NCBI GenBank assembly: GCA_037043455.1
Contig: JAWPHD010010985.1
Location: 1-64,000 of the forward strand
From: Cyrtodaria siliqua
Taxonomy: Eukaryota > Mollusca > Bivalvia > Adapedonta > Hiatellidae
Direction of reading: 5' to 3'
Length of the DNA: 64,000 bases
The position numbers and the translations under genes are program-made. The notes beneath the pieces were generated by a model. That model worked only from the letters and a program-made list of their open reading frames with translations. It was not told the DNA's origin and searched no databases. Shown piece by piece: positions 25,701-32,185 of this stretch (its first letter is position 1; each line of letters opens with the position of its first letter).

Positions 25701-28700
25701 TACCAAATTTTAACACATGCATATCTACATTGTCTAGTGGTGGCCAAAAATTACGTAATCACGTATTTAAACATCGGATAATTTACAATTTACCTTTTTT
25801 GTAGACGTTTTTTCTGTGACACTACAGCCGGAAAACCAAATACGCGGAGAAGATGTCGATCTCGTTGCCGATAAAATTGAAGCCATGATAACTAAAAGTA
25901 TTACATGGTGCGGAGACGTGTCCGTCACGGTGGAGATTAAATCAGAAAAATGGTAACGTTTGTATCATTTTAGATTACCTCTCTGAGTGCCATGCTTGTG
26001 GAGTAATGCGTCTTGCTTAGCTCAGTTTCTGCTTATACCTTCTAAGCCACAAGCATTCAAGTCAGTTCAATATCATTTCCTTCATGCATGAGATTGTGAA
26101 ATACAATCACATAAATAAATTTAGAACAACATTATTAGGAAGGCACAAAATTGACTAGCACAAAAATATCATTTATTAAGTTGTTTGACACATTTTGGGC
26201 GCGGCTCCAAATAGCGGGCTGCCGGCAAACACATACATATATCAAGGCAGCCCTTAACATTTCTCACAAAAGAGGGCATGGCCTCCTAAGCATGATACCC
26301 TTAAAGAAGCCCCAATAGGCTTAAACAAAAGAGGGCGTTGTCCAAAAGCCTGATACCCTTAAAGAAGCCCCAATAGGCTTAACCAAAAAAGGGCATCGCC
26401 CAACAGCCTTATACCTTTAGGGAAGCCCCAAAAGGCTTAAATAAAATGTTTTATTCAAAACTCTAATTATAAAGTAAAATATTTCTTCATTTAATCTCTT
26501 GAAAGTTATTTCTTTTCGAAAGTTTACAATAATGTTCACAACCGAACTAGGCATGATGCACCAACAATAAAGCAACTGAAGGCTTAATATTTCATGCTGT
26601 AATCCCGACCCTGGGGAACACTGGTCAGTATTACATTGACATTTACTAATTATAAAATTGTTAATTATCATTAAATTTGATTTCACGGAATTGAAGGATT
26701 CGCTGACGGCCGGAATGACGGCAGCGATCAAAATGAATAACATTATCATGACAATATACAGTATGGTCTTAACAAAGTTTAAATTGTTTTAAAGTGTTAC
26801 AGTGTATTATAGTATGGCACAGTGTAGTATATTGCGTTACAGTATAGTATATTGTGTTACAGTTTAATATTTTGTGTCACATGTATTATAATATGTTGCA
26901 GAGTAGTACATTGTGTCACAGTGTCATAATATTTGTAACGGTGTGTTACAATGACATAGAGACTAGGAAACATCGACACGTCTTATTGAAGTAATTCTGG
27001 TTTTTCAAAGTCACTTCACTTTTTTTCCAGCGACGAATTGGAAATTAGCGCCCTATGTGACGGTCGACACCTGAGTCGGGACGAAATAGCAAGGATGGTG
27101 CCTACACTTTCCTTGATGCAGCTGATTGCAAACCTTAATTTGAACGGCAAGTCAGAAAAGAACACCATGACGATAACGGTACAATTCGTTTGCGACATAT
27201 GTGAAAGGGGGAATCAAGTATACATATATATATTGCACTAGAGAAAAAGTACTATGCCTGTAAAAAAGGAAATATAGTCCCACAAATAATTATAAAATAC
27301 AATGGAGCTCATGGCCAATGTTTATGGAAACTTGACCTACTAGGGCCGAGGTAGTACTTGAATGCCGGAACTATCCATTTCCGACACCATGTTTATTTGA
27401 AAATGCCCAAAGGTTGACACCTTTGACAGAAGTATTGTTATAATTATTTGTAATGATATACCCTTTGATGATTTCCGATAACTTACATTGCATATTTTAT
27501 AAATAACATATATATATTTTGAATCTGGTTTATATTGTGAAAAAACAAAGTCTGGTGGGCGGGACTTAACTATCGTCGATACAAAGGACTGCAGTCCAGT
27601 GGTTTCCATGTTTTTCAAGTACCAGCTACCAGGTTTGGAGTTTGCAAAAGATAAACCCACGGAAAAAAGTTCTTATCTTACATTGATGTTTTGGAATTTA
27701 ATAAACAGCTTTTCTAGAGATTTAGCAAAATTCTCGCAAGCTAATGTTTAATCCCATATGTTTGTTTTTATCTCAAAACAAAGTTAATACGTAGCATCAA
27801 CTTTTTAATTATTAAAATATGTTGTTGGAACGTTAAGTCGCTTTATATGACAAACATGTATAAGCAAATATTGCAATTTTGTTTTGTTTTGCATGTCTTG
27901 ACGTCTAATTAGTGATGTGATCTCGCGAGAGATGTTGACTGGAAATGTAATACCACATTGATTTGAGTGTTGCTATAAACCCTGTTAGATATAAACGACA
28001 ATCAATGCTAATGTAGAGCCTACATCGCAGAGAAGGCGCACTTAATAATAATGAAATCAAAGCTGTTAACAAAAAACAATTTCACCAATTTACGAAATAG
28101 CATAGAGGAATAAACAAAATGTCATTATTTTACTTAAATAAGGAAGAACACAATTATATAAGTTATTTATCATGGAACGTCTTAACGAGAATTTCTTCTA
28201 GAATGTCTGTACTGTAGTGCTGCAATAAATGACTTGACGAGCAGCACATTTAAACACACTCGACCTTTGAACAGTTTAATATATTCATTTCTGATATTAT
28301 TATAAACAGGACATATCAAGGCCAAATGGAACTCGTCATCAGTATCGTCCTCAATATCGTTCGTGTTACATATTTAATATATCCCCTCATGCCGGTCTAG
28401 TTTTTCGACAGAATACTCCCAATTTATTGGTATATATATATAATATATTATATTTCTAATGTACCTGTATAGCTATACAAAAACCGTGATCAAACTGAGC
28501 TTAACCACTTCAAACGCATATAATGTAAAGCAAAATTGATTTGTGTTTAGCATTTGTTTGTGTTTAGCATTTGTTTCTTCTCAACGCTGCGGATTCGAAT
28601 CCCACTGGGAGCTCGACTTGTAAGTGAGGAAGTGTCGATTCTTACGGATGGCGGGAGGTGTACAGTACTGGTTCTACCCAGGAAAAGCGGGAGGTCTGCC

Positions 28701-29607
28701 TCCACCAAAAAAAAATCGACCGTCATATTTAACCTTACATGCATTGAAAATAACGTAATATACTAAAAAACAAACAAACAAACAAATATTTAACCTTACA
28801 TGCGTTGAAAATGACGTAATATACTATACAAACAAACAAACAAACAAAAGCAGGTGATTATTGTTTTCTTCATACATATAGGCATGGCTTGAAGAGAACT
28901 GGATCCTTCTGACGGGGATTTTAATTGGTATTGCCGGGGTCTTAATTGGAGCAGTAGTGGCATTTCGAATTGTGCGTAGGTAAGGCATTTTTCTACATAC
29001 GTTTTCACCGGACATTGTGTACGGTGAAATGTGGACATTCTTTTTTTGGAGTTTTGAAATAGTTCCATAATTTAATGAAACCACCTAGCGCTGACTTTTA
29101 CATGTTCACACTTCTTAATCGATAACAATTTTGTTTTTAATTACTGATATGTATTGGTGTGTAGGAATACTATAGTTTAAACCTTTTCACATTAACTTAC
29201 ATTGAAGCATTTATTTATTTTCTTCGAATATTCACTAATTACATGGTAATACAACTAAATGTTTTAAGTCGGTACTTCTCAAAATGTTTCGTTGCGTTTC
29301 ATAAACTTGTTTTTATTCTGTGTTATCCGTTTTAAGCTCTGGTTACTCGATGTCATTTTTTTGAGGTTTGGTTGGGTGAACATTGCAAACATGGTATTTG
29401 GCTGGTTCAATCTCTTTAACTAAACATACAAAAAATGTGTACCTATGTCGATTATACATGTTTTTTATATTTAAAACTAGTGCTCATAAACAACTTCATC
29501 TCGACAACGATCAACTGATGACGGATATTAAAAGAAACACAAGTACAAGACGAAGTAACAGAACGTCTGCAATGGCGGCGCATAATCCAGTGTATACGCA
29601 TGCGTGA
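4500..29607 (+). CDS. Double-headed DSL (Notch-ligand-like) transmembrane protein, 16 coding exons
   Basis: This is a hand-built spliced model of 16 exons with GT-AG introns; phases agree at all 15 junctions and the coding length is 7332 nt (2443 residues). Domain order: signal peptide 1-27; MNNL-like 1, about 28-176; degenerate DSL 1, about 176-224; Jagged-like juxtamembrane domain 1, 224-333; MNNL-like 2, 334-480; DSL 2 plus a first EGF, 480-564; 45 EGF units of 37 residues, 565-2229; a partial EGF, 2230-2257; juxtamembrane domain 2, 2258-2369; transmembrane helix about 2376-2397; tail to 2443. Known for the family: MNNL and DSL domains bind Notch in trans, and EGF repeats and the juxtamembrane region lie between them and the membrane. 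The doubled head is not the usual plan. A Notch-ligand role is inferred from domains; binding ability is not shown. An alternative is that two adjacent genes are being read as one, but the phase-0 join from exon 7 to exon 8 keeps the frame open. Confidence 0.82.
4795..4905 (+). mobile_element. Retroposon 3' end with (ATTC)n tail
   Basis: TGTGTCGACGTGCCGTAAAA is followed by CACCC and (TTCA)n. A unique block ending in a short tandem tail is typical of mollusc LINE or SINE 3' ends. It lies in intron 1. Confidence 0.5.
5359..5525 (+). CDS. DSL-ligand gene exon 2: MNNL-like domain 1, first part
   Basis: Acceptor ttgtttag, donor gtaagt; phase 0 in, 2 out. It encodes TLVYLEIRNF followed by a CC pair, DQSRC and TYFEIC. 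This is the pattern of the Notch-ligand N-terminal (MNNL/C2-like) domain: a hydrophobic strand, a cysteine-rich loop, then a Tyr-Phe-x-x-Cys strand. Its module-2 counterpart is exon 8. Confidence 0.82.
5790..6270 (-). pseudogene. LINE reverse-transcriptase C-terminal fragment in intron 2
   Basis: A 167-codon open stretch contains FRCGILPIRIETGRYVG and CRFC...HFLLNC (Cys-x2-Cys...His-x4-Cys), the zinc-knuckle-like end found after the RT of many mollusc LINEs. There is no RT core or endonuclease here, so it is a 5'-truncated remnant, antisense to the host gene. Confidence 0.75.
6540..8000 (+). pseudogene. Retroelement remnant with broken RT and 3' tail in intron 2
   Basis: Frame-broken + strand coding shows LVADLFLYCYERFF, YQGYRYHK and VIYKLRKIIGSNHF, the end of a reverse transcriptase common in bivalve genomes. 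A perfect 141-bp tandem duplication lies at 7091-7372 and ends near a MTGQILDPMMAST-like stretch. The 3' tail holds ACTGACCGTTCCAAGG and CTCATGAACAGACTCAATA blocks that recur elsewhere in the window. Retroelement class not assigned. Confidence 0.7.
7091..7372 (+). repeat. Perfect 141-bp tandem duplication
   Basis: GTATGGCCCTATCATTGTAC to GATGGCGTCTACCTAGAAAT is present twice without a visible difference. It lies inside the decayed RT remnant, so the duplication is much younger than the remnant. Confidence 0.9.
8175..8295 (+). CDS. DSL-ligand gene exon 3: MNNL-like domain 1, middle
   Basis: Acceptor ttgtcctcag, donor gtacgt; phase 2 in, 0 out, 121 nt. It encodes an N-rich loop (NSTYYYNNTNTT, with N-glycosylation sequons) and a strand ending MQLWKS. 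Exon 9, which ends in NYEW, is its positional equivalent in module 2. Confidence 0.78.
8732..8889 (+). CDS. DSL-ligand gene exon 4: MNNL-like domain 1, last part
   Basis: Acceptor catatttgtag, donor gtattt; phase 0 in, 2 out. It encodes the C2-like strand INIFVYDVVSDG and a following helix or loop ending QTNATR. Exon 10 (VPLIIDIYDNES) is the counterpart. Confidence 0.78.
8933..9046. repeat. 114-bp foldback element in intron 4
   Basis: ACGGTGAATTA...ATATCACGGTTT is followed by its complement AAACCGTGATATATT...TTAATTCACCGT, with a second inner pairing (CAGTTGTAAA / TTTACAATTG). It begins about 43 bp after the exon 4 donor. MITE-like; no coding capacity. Confidence 0.85.
9094..9200 (+). repeat. 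Two-copy tandem repeat, ~65 bp
   Basis: TCTTTCGCATTGCYTTGCTT and the following CCTA..ACGTTGCARACGTTAC occur twice in intron 4. Confidence 0.7.
9307..9360 (+). repeat. (CT)n microsatellite
   Basis: About 26 uninterrupted CT repeats in intron 4, after a TA-rich stretch. Confidence 0.95.
9511..9653 (+). CDS. DSL-ligand gene exon 5: degenerate DSL domain 1
   Basis: Acceptor gttcattttag, donor gtatat; phase 2 in, 1 out. It encodes IEIGVKVFCESYYYGPAC, which matches the start of DSL domains (Cys, Tyr-Tyr-Gly, Cys). Only three cysteines follow the family pattern instead of the usual six, and the rest (DDFHHIEIGPNG) is unlike a canonical DSL. It is likely a decayed or repurposed DSL fold. Confidence 0.75.
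9675..11778 (+). repeat. 2.1 kb AT-rich minisatellite, ~34-bp unit, in intron 5
   Basis: Unit ACATAATCTAAAGTGGTTTA + AATATAAAAGAAGT (34 bp; 35 when the variant GAACTAT is used), repeated about 60 times with point changes (AAAGTGG/AAAATGG/AAACGG, AAGTAC/AATTAC). It fills almost all of the intron between DSL 1 and juxtamembrane 1, the place where module 2 has the EGF exon. Confidence 0.93.
11960..12116 (+). CDS. DSL-ligand gene exon 6: Jagged-like juxtamembrane domain 1, first half
   Basis: Acceptor ttatcttccag, donor gtaatt; phase 1 in, 2 out. It encodes LNVNIKTENP, a VADRMCSSGAKSVTVEL strand and ends NNS. The pattern (strand, helix with a cysteine, strand) matches exon 13, which sits directly before the transmembrane exon. 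In Jagged proteins a similar domain lies between the EGF/cysteine-rich region and the membrane. Confidence 0.7.
12296..12372 (+). repeat. 75-bp dispersed repeat, copy 1 (intron 6)
   Basis: AAGTGCACATCACTTTTGTT and CAAGCTTGATGTACGTGCAA recur at 14022-14096 in intron 8. Confidence 0.75.
12637..12808 (+). CDS. DSL-ligand gene exon 7: Jagged-like juxtamembrane domain 1, second half
   Basis: Acceptor tatttttcag, donor gtagtg; phase 2 in, 0 out. A second AG two bases downstream would give an immediate stop, so 12637 is the start. It encodes LRVVFTAVCTP, then a helix-like stretch ending DTHK. Exon 14 is the counterpart. In module 2 the next exon encodes the membrane helix; here it is the second MNNL exon. 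Confidence 0.7.
12940..13580 (+). mobile_element. SINE family 1 copy split by a foldback element
   Basis: The first half (GTTCTTGGGCAAGATA, GGGGACGTACG, CCGTGTATCGG) ends near 13126. The second half (CTATTCGTTATTAAGAGTAGG, GCGGCTCTTAACAACC) resumes near 13462. The intervening 335 bp are the TIR element listed separately. Confidence 0.75.
13127..13461. mobile_element. Non-autonomous TIR element nested inside a SINE
   Basis: The left end TGAGCAAAAGAAG...CTCCATGTTTAAGCTAAATAAC...ATATCCACCGTTTTCAG is matched in reverse complement at the right end over roughly 85 bp. The centre has no open frame. The size (about 335 bp) and structure are those of a MITE. Confidence 0.8.
13640..13782 (+). CDS. DSL-ligand gene exon 8: MNNL-like domain 2, first part
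   Basis: Acceptor tctttgtag, donor gtaagt; phase 0 in, 2 out, the same as exon 2. It encodes FQLMYRLREYSNPDN, a loop with TCSGGIC and the strand PSFYVKYGANG. The second MNNL-like head starts here. Confidence 0.8.
14022..14096 (+). repeat. 75-bp dispersed repeat, copy 2 (intron 8)
   Basis: Near-identical to 12296-12372; the two introns are not equivalent positions in the two modules, so this is an insertion and not a relic of the exon duplication. Confidence 0.75.
14232..14431. mobile_element. MITE with TTAACCC termini (copy 1, intron 8)
   Basis: Begins TTAACCCTTTCGCCGCCA and ends GGCTGCGAAAAGGTTAA; 200 bp. The inside holds an imperfect GATCAKCCTG/CTGATC palindrome also seen in copy 2. Confidence 0.7.
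14630..14725 (+). mobile_element. Tail block of the retroelement family (intron 8)
   Basis: TTTACCTCTCATGAACAGAC followed by CGAGTCTGCTACTTTTCTCTC, as at 7900, 25434 and 56840. Only this ~90-bp block is present. Confidence 0.5.
15678..15890 (+). mobile_element. SINE family 2 copy (tRNA-Ser/Leu-like head)
   Basis: Head with box A TGGCCGAGTGGTTAACG and box B GGTTCGAATCC, followed by a body (GGGAGGAAGTGTTGATTC, GGAGGTGTACAGTACTGG) and a tail (AAAAAAAGATCGACCGTCAT). It lies in intron 8. Confidence 0.78.
16010..16145 (+). CDS. DSL-ligand gene exon 9: MNNL-like domain 2, middle
   Basis: Acceptor tgtttttag, donor gtaatt; phase 2 in, 0 out, the same as exon 3. It encodes MRICFDMLMDTSD and ends INTTAIIDRNYEW. 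Confidence 0.78.
16221..16335 (+). repeat. Two-copy degenerate repeat rich in CCGTAC/CGTAC
   Basis: AAAAGCCGTACCGTAACG...CCGTACTATATAACGG is followed by AAAAGGCCGTACCGAACC...CCGTACCATAACGG. Confidence 0.6.
16410..16680 (-). mobile_element. Retroelement 3' tail fragment in intron 9
   Basis: Same blocks in reverse complement: GGGATGACAAAAGGGTATGA and CCGTTCCAGTACAGTA. Followed by a (TTTC)n tract. Confidence 0.6.
16698..16856 (+). repeat. (TTTC)n tract and 80-bp duplication at the exon 10 acceptor
   Basis: TTTC repeats run 16698-16735 and 16798-16832. The block TTATTTTTATTCYATTTCAG + RACAAAGAAGTTCCTTTGA occurs twice, 80 bp apart, so the acceptor and 19 exon bases are duplicated. Confidence 0.85.
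16857..17017 (+). CDS. DSL-ligand gene exon 10: MNNL-like domain 2, last part
   Basis: Acceptor tctatttcag, donor gtatga; phase 0 in, 2 out, the same as exon 4. It encodes VPLIIDIYDNESSHII and ends NNISNVR. A duplicated copy of the acceptor and the first exon bases lies 80 bp upstream (from 16777); using it shifts the frame and gives an early stop. Confidence 0.78.
17018..18323 (+). other. Intron 10, no recognised element
   Basis: 1.3 kb, AT-rich. An 84-codon open frame at 18002-18256 has no family features. Nothing else seen. Confidence 0.6.
18324..18427 (+). CDS. DSL-ligand gene exon 11: DSL domain 2
   Basis: Acceptor taatattccag, donor gtaggt; phase 2 in, 1 out, the same as exon 5. It encodes MVWCSNGYYGVNCANKC followed by PDC and NKC. 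The Trp-Cys, Tyr-Tyr-Gly and clustered cysteines are the hallmark of the DSL domain. It is shorter than canonical DSL domains, and further cysteines come from the start of exon 12. Confidence 0.82.
18954..24182 (+). CDS. DSL-ligand gene exon 12: giant EGF-repeat exon
   Basis: Acceptor atattttcag, donor gtaatg; phase 1 in, 1 out, 5229 nt without a stop. It encodes the end of DSL 2 or a first EGF (GCDLDFGTCQDGICIC), a spacer, then 45 EGF-like units of exactly 37 residues, and a partial unit (DECLLNDICGRNAGC...). Most units read D-I-D-I-N-E-C at the start, the calcium-binding EGF pattern. Because the exon is phase-symmetric it can be gained or lost without a frameshift. The ATG at 18911 is intronic. 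Confidence 0.9.
19103..24097 (+). repeat. Coding tandem array of 45 x 111 bp EGF units
   Basis: The unit start GAY-GAY/GAR-TGY recurs every 111 bp from 19103 to 24098 with no indel: exactly 45 units. Units 1-2 and 40-45 are diverged; units 3-39 are near-identical. Within the middle, units with QHSPC/IHGN alternate with QLSPC/INGN, giving 222-bp dimers (about units 19-29) and a 333-bp trimer (units 13-15 repeated as 16-18, with QLNPC and GNNNYTC in the third). This is the pattern left by unequal crossing-over. Unit 5 has Trp in place of Cys 6 and unit 6 has Tyr in place of Cys 5. Confidence 0.95.
24198..24430 (+). pseudogene. Retroelement 3' fragment directly after the EGF exon
   Basis: It repeats the region after the RT end of the 6540 element (TCTTGTCGTATCCTTAACTG ~ TCCTGTCGTACCCTTAATGG; ACTTGACGGGGATTTC). 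It starts about 15 bp after the exon 12 donor. Confidence 0.55.
24780..25505 (+). pseudogene. Retroelement fragment in intron 12
   Basis: Contains GATTTACAAACTTCGTAAGA and TATGACCCTATCATTTTG (RT end), then the tail with CTCATGAACAGATTCAATA. Same family as the 6540 copy, broken by stops. Confidence 0.65.
25805..25952 (+). CDS. DSL-ligand gene exon 13: juxtamembrane domain 2, first half
   Basis: Acceptor ccttttttgtag, donor gtaacg; phase 1 in, 2 out, the same as exon 6. It encodes VFSVTLQPENQIRGEDVDLV, a helix with IEAMITKS, then WCGDVSVTVEIKSEK. It resembles the domain before the membrane in Jagged ligands. Confidence 0.75.
26215..26445 (+). repeat. ~59-bp tandem repeat in intron 13
   Basis: TTAAAGAAGCCCCAATAGGC and AGAGGGCRT recur about every 59 bp for roughly 3.5 copies. 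Confidence 0.8.
26795..26950 (+). repeat. Degenerate ~25-bp tandem repeat in intron 13
   Basis: GTGTTACAGTRTAGTATATT-like units, about six copies, strongly diverged. Confidence 0.6.
27031..27217 (+). CDS. DSL-ligand gene exon 14: juxtamembrane domain 2, second half
   Basis: Acceptor cttttttttccag, donor gtatac; phase 2 in, 0 out, the same as exon 7. It encodes ELEISALCDGRHLSRDEI, a helix (TLSLMQLIANL) and TMTITVQFVCDIC. Strand-helix-strand order fits a SEA-like or Jagged juxtamembrane fold. Confidence 0.75.
27218..28194 (+). other. Intron 14, 5' part, no recognised element
   Basis: AT-rich. A 106-codon open frame on the - strand at 27340-27660 shows no family features. Confidence 0.5.
28195..28420 (-). 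pseudogene. LINE C-terminal fragment in intron 14
   Basis: The reverse complement encodes DDTDDEFHLALICPVYNNI and then YIKLFKGRVCLNVLL, the same Cys/His end as the fragment at 5790 but diverged. No upstream RT is present. Confidence 0.6.
28568..28850 (+). mobile_element. SINE family 2 copy, 5'-truncated, with duplicated tail
   Basis: Starts within the head (CTGCGGATTCGAATCCCACT) and shows the same body and tail as the copy at 15678. The tail segment AACCTTACATGCRTTGAAAA plus (CAAA)n occurs twice, at about 28731 and 28791. Confidence 0.75.
28882..28979 (+). CDS. DSL-ligand gene exon 15: transmembrane helix
   Basis: Acceptor catacatatag, donor gtaagg; phase 0 in, 2 out. It encodes AWLEENWILLTGILIGIAGV and continues with LIGAVVAFRIVR: a single hydrophobic helix closed by basic residues on the cytoplasmic side, as expected for a type I membrane protein. 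Confidence 0.82.
29481..29607 (+). CDS. DSL-ligand gene exon 16: cytoplasmic tail and stop
   Basis: Acceptor atttaaaactag, phase 2 in; ends with TGA at 29605-29607. It encodes about 41 residues, basic and serine/threonine rich (RNTSTRRSNRTS), ending AAHNPVYTHA. NPVY fits the NPxY internalisation motif read by PTB or clathrin adaptors. The tail is much shorter than in vertebrate Jagged or Delta proteins. Confidence 0.8.
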
Positions 29608-29805
29608 AACTGGTTCCGGTATATAGTGTTATGCAAGGATACACCAGTGAAAAATGTATTGAAACGCCTTTCTGATTGTTTGAGATTGAATACCGTGAAC
29701 ATTCAGTTACGCCATTAAATTCCATCAACTGTAGCTGCATTATGTGAATGCTGTGCCTAATGTTAACTTTAGCATCTGCTTTAAGCGAAACGTGATGCAA
29801 CACTC

Positions 29806-29811
29806 AATAAA
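29806..29811 (+). other. Candidate polyadenylation signal of the DSL-ligand gene
   Basis: A canonical AATAAA lies about 200 bp after the stop codon at 29607. It is the first such hexamer downstream, so a short 3' untranslated region is likely. No transcript evidence is available. Confidence 0.5.
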
Positions 29812-29914
29812 CGTATGTAAACAAATTGAACAAGAAATGTAGAACTCAGAGGACATAGTCCGCCAAAAATACGCATACAAAACCAAATAACAATTACAAG
29901 GAAAACATTTATTT

Positions 29915-30130
29915 TTTATTTTTGCCACTGGCCGTTCCAAGTTGCCACTGGCCGTTCCGAGTTGCCACTGGCTGTTCCAAGAGGTTACCCCTATTGTGAG
30001 CCACCTTATTGTCAACCAGTGTTTGTTTGTGATGTTTTATTTTGTAATTGTTGTAAGTGTGTTTTTATGACTATGTGCTGTGGTTGTTGCTCTTCCAATT
30101 AGACACTTCATTTACTTTGTTAAATATAGG
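29915..30130 (+). mobile_element. Retroelement 3' tail fragment with triplicated 21-mer
   Basis: TTGCCACTGGCCGTTCCAAG-type sequence occurs three times in tandem (29928-29982), followed by the tail seen at 7700-7760 (GTGATGT, TTGTAATTGTT). It lies just past the 3' end of the DSL-ligand gene. Confidence 0.55.
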
Positions 30131-30599
30131 TTTATTATTCAAAATGCCATAACAATATAGGAAAGGATAACTCTGTAAAAATGTAATAGTTAAAGCGTCA
30201 TGCCAAAATGCAGTCGTATGTAGAAATTTAATAATAATTGTGTTATTATTGTATTTGTACCATGTTTAAACGCTTTCTTTTGCCTCTCCAGTTTTATACT
30301 CGTTTGATGATATGTCAAAGGTGTCGTGAGCATAGGGTTAATATTGCGAACATAATTCTGAGATATGCTAGGGTATTCGTGGATATGGTTTATCGGTTAC
30401 AAACCGTGCATAATGCGGCTTCTGGTGCATTTTAAATATTAATTTAAATGTATCAATTTGTTATGAATTGAATTATTGAAACATCGTTTGATCAATGCTG
30501 CACACATACTAAAAGTAGATATAAAAGTAGAACAGGAAATGTAGCATTCTAGGGCTACTTTTAACCAAGAACACCCATGGAAACAAACAATAATTAAAT

Positions 30600-31445
30600 A
30601 AAAGACAAGAGGGGTTAAACCAGGTTCTAGGGTGCACCAAACTGCACTTTTACCCTATTGTCATCCCAGTAAAACGCTTCTATGTGATGCCATGCTATAT
30701 CCCCTAACAAACTATGCAGCATTAATAGGCAATATAACAAAAAGATGATCATGTATATATGAATATCAAACCAAAAGCCTAGAAAGCCAAAAAGCAAGTA
30801 CTCGGTGACTTGGCAGAAGCCAGAGCACCACGATAATTATCCATTATGGGCACGACAAGACAAGATTGGAGACAAACATCAAACGTTACCGCCCTCCCGG
30901 ATTAAGGTAGACCTCATAATAGGGTCCACAAACTGTCTGGTCATTGCACAATCAAAGAGAAAAGCATAGTGGCGAACTATAAATGGGTAAAACCATGTCA
31001 ATGGGTAAAACCATGTCACTTGCAGTGCTTTTCAAAATGATAGGGTCATAACCTCTTTTGATGAGCTTTTTAAGTCTGATTTAATAAAGATTGTATGAAC
31101 GTGTTCATGACAAGTATCTTACACGAACTTGGTAAATTACGTAAGTCAAGTTGTGACAGTCCTTGTGGAAGAAAAGTTCTCAAATTACGTTTATATTTGA
31201 TATTTTAATAACAAAAAATAAAGGTTTTTCGAAGTTATGGTAACGGTAGTACTGATGAAGAAGTGTTTTAGTTATACAAAGGTTACGAATATTAAAGTCC
31301 TCGACTACAAGCTCTAGAAAAACGAATAGAGTGAGAAATATACACCCCATAAGATGTTTCTTTGGGAACATGCCCGTCTAAATAGAGATACTTAACAATA
31401 TCGAAATTAAAATCATCTCTTGTCATAAATTGTGCTTATTATTTC
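30600..31445 (-). pseudogene. Retroelement remnant with RT end, - strand
   Basis: The reverse complement encodes MGCIFLTLFVFLELVVEDFN and RNLCITKTLLHQYYRYHNF, then broken frames with GYDPI-like and tail blocks (CTGGGATGACAATAGGG). It is the longest - strand copy of the family in the window. Confidence 0.7.
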
Positions 31446-31599
31446 TCCATTTTCAATTATGCAAATCGAGAACATTCGCAACATCTTGTACACTGCTTCG
31501 TAGCATTAATCGAAGGTTTCCATATTGGTAACGTCATCGCGCCTTACATTCCTGCCAAAACAAATTTCCATTCAAAATCAAAGTTATCATCCAAATTTT

Positions 31600-32185
31600 G
31601 CAATGTCAATCAGCCGATTTCTCCATCTATAGTTATGCCCCATATTGCTTTGCAAATGTCGGTCTGTCTGTCGGTCGGTCAGTCCATTCCGAAATCTTCT
31701 TGTCTTTGCGAGAACTCAAGAACGGCTGGCACTACAAACTCGAAACTTGGCAGGAATGTTTGTGTCATGGTCTAGTTGTGCACCTCCCCTTTTTGGTAGA
31801 TTCGCATAAGAAATGTGGTTGCCATGGTAACAAAACATATAAAAAAAAATGTCGGTCGGTCGGTACATCCCAAAATCTTCTTGTCTTTGCGATAACTGAA
31901 GAACGGCTGGCACTACACACTCGAAACTAGGCAGGAATGTTTGTGTTATGGTCTAGTTGTGCACCTTCCCTTTTGGGTAGATTCGCATAAGAAATGTGGT
32001 TTTAACAAAACTTGTAACAGACCACCAAAAAAACGCCTGTCTTCGCGATAACCCAAGAACAGCTGCCACTACAAACCCAAAACTCGGCAGGACTGTTTGT
32101 CTCGTTGTGTAGTTGCGCACCTCCCCTTTTGGGTAGATTCGCTTAAGAAATGTGGTTGTAACAAAACTTGTAAAAAAAGAATCAC
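31600..32185 (+). repeat. Three-copy tandem repeat, ~170-185 bp
   Basis: GAACGGCTGGCACTACAAAC, GCAGGAATGTTTGTG and GGTAGATTCGCATAAGAAAT recur in the three copies starting near 31676, 31853 and 32037. A decayed piece lies at 32780-32875. The open frames here are fragments of the repeat. Confidence 0.8.
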
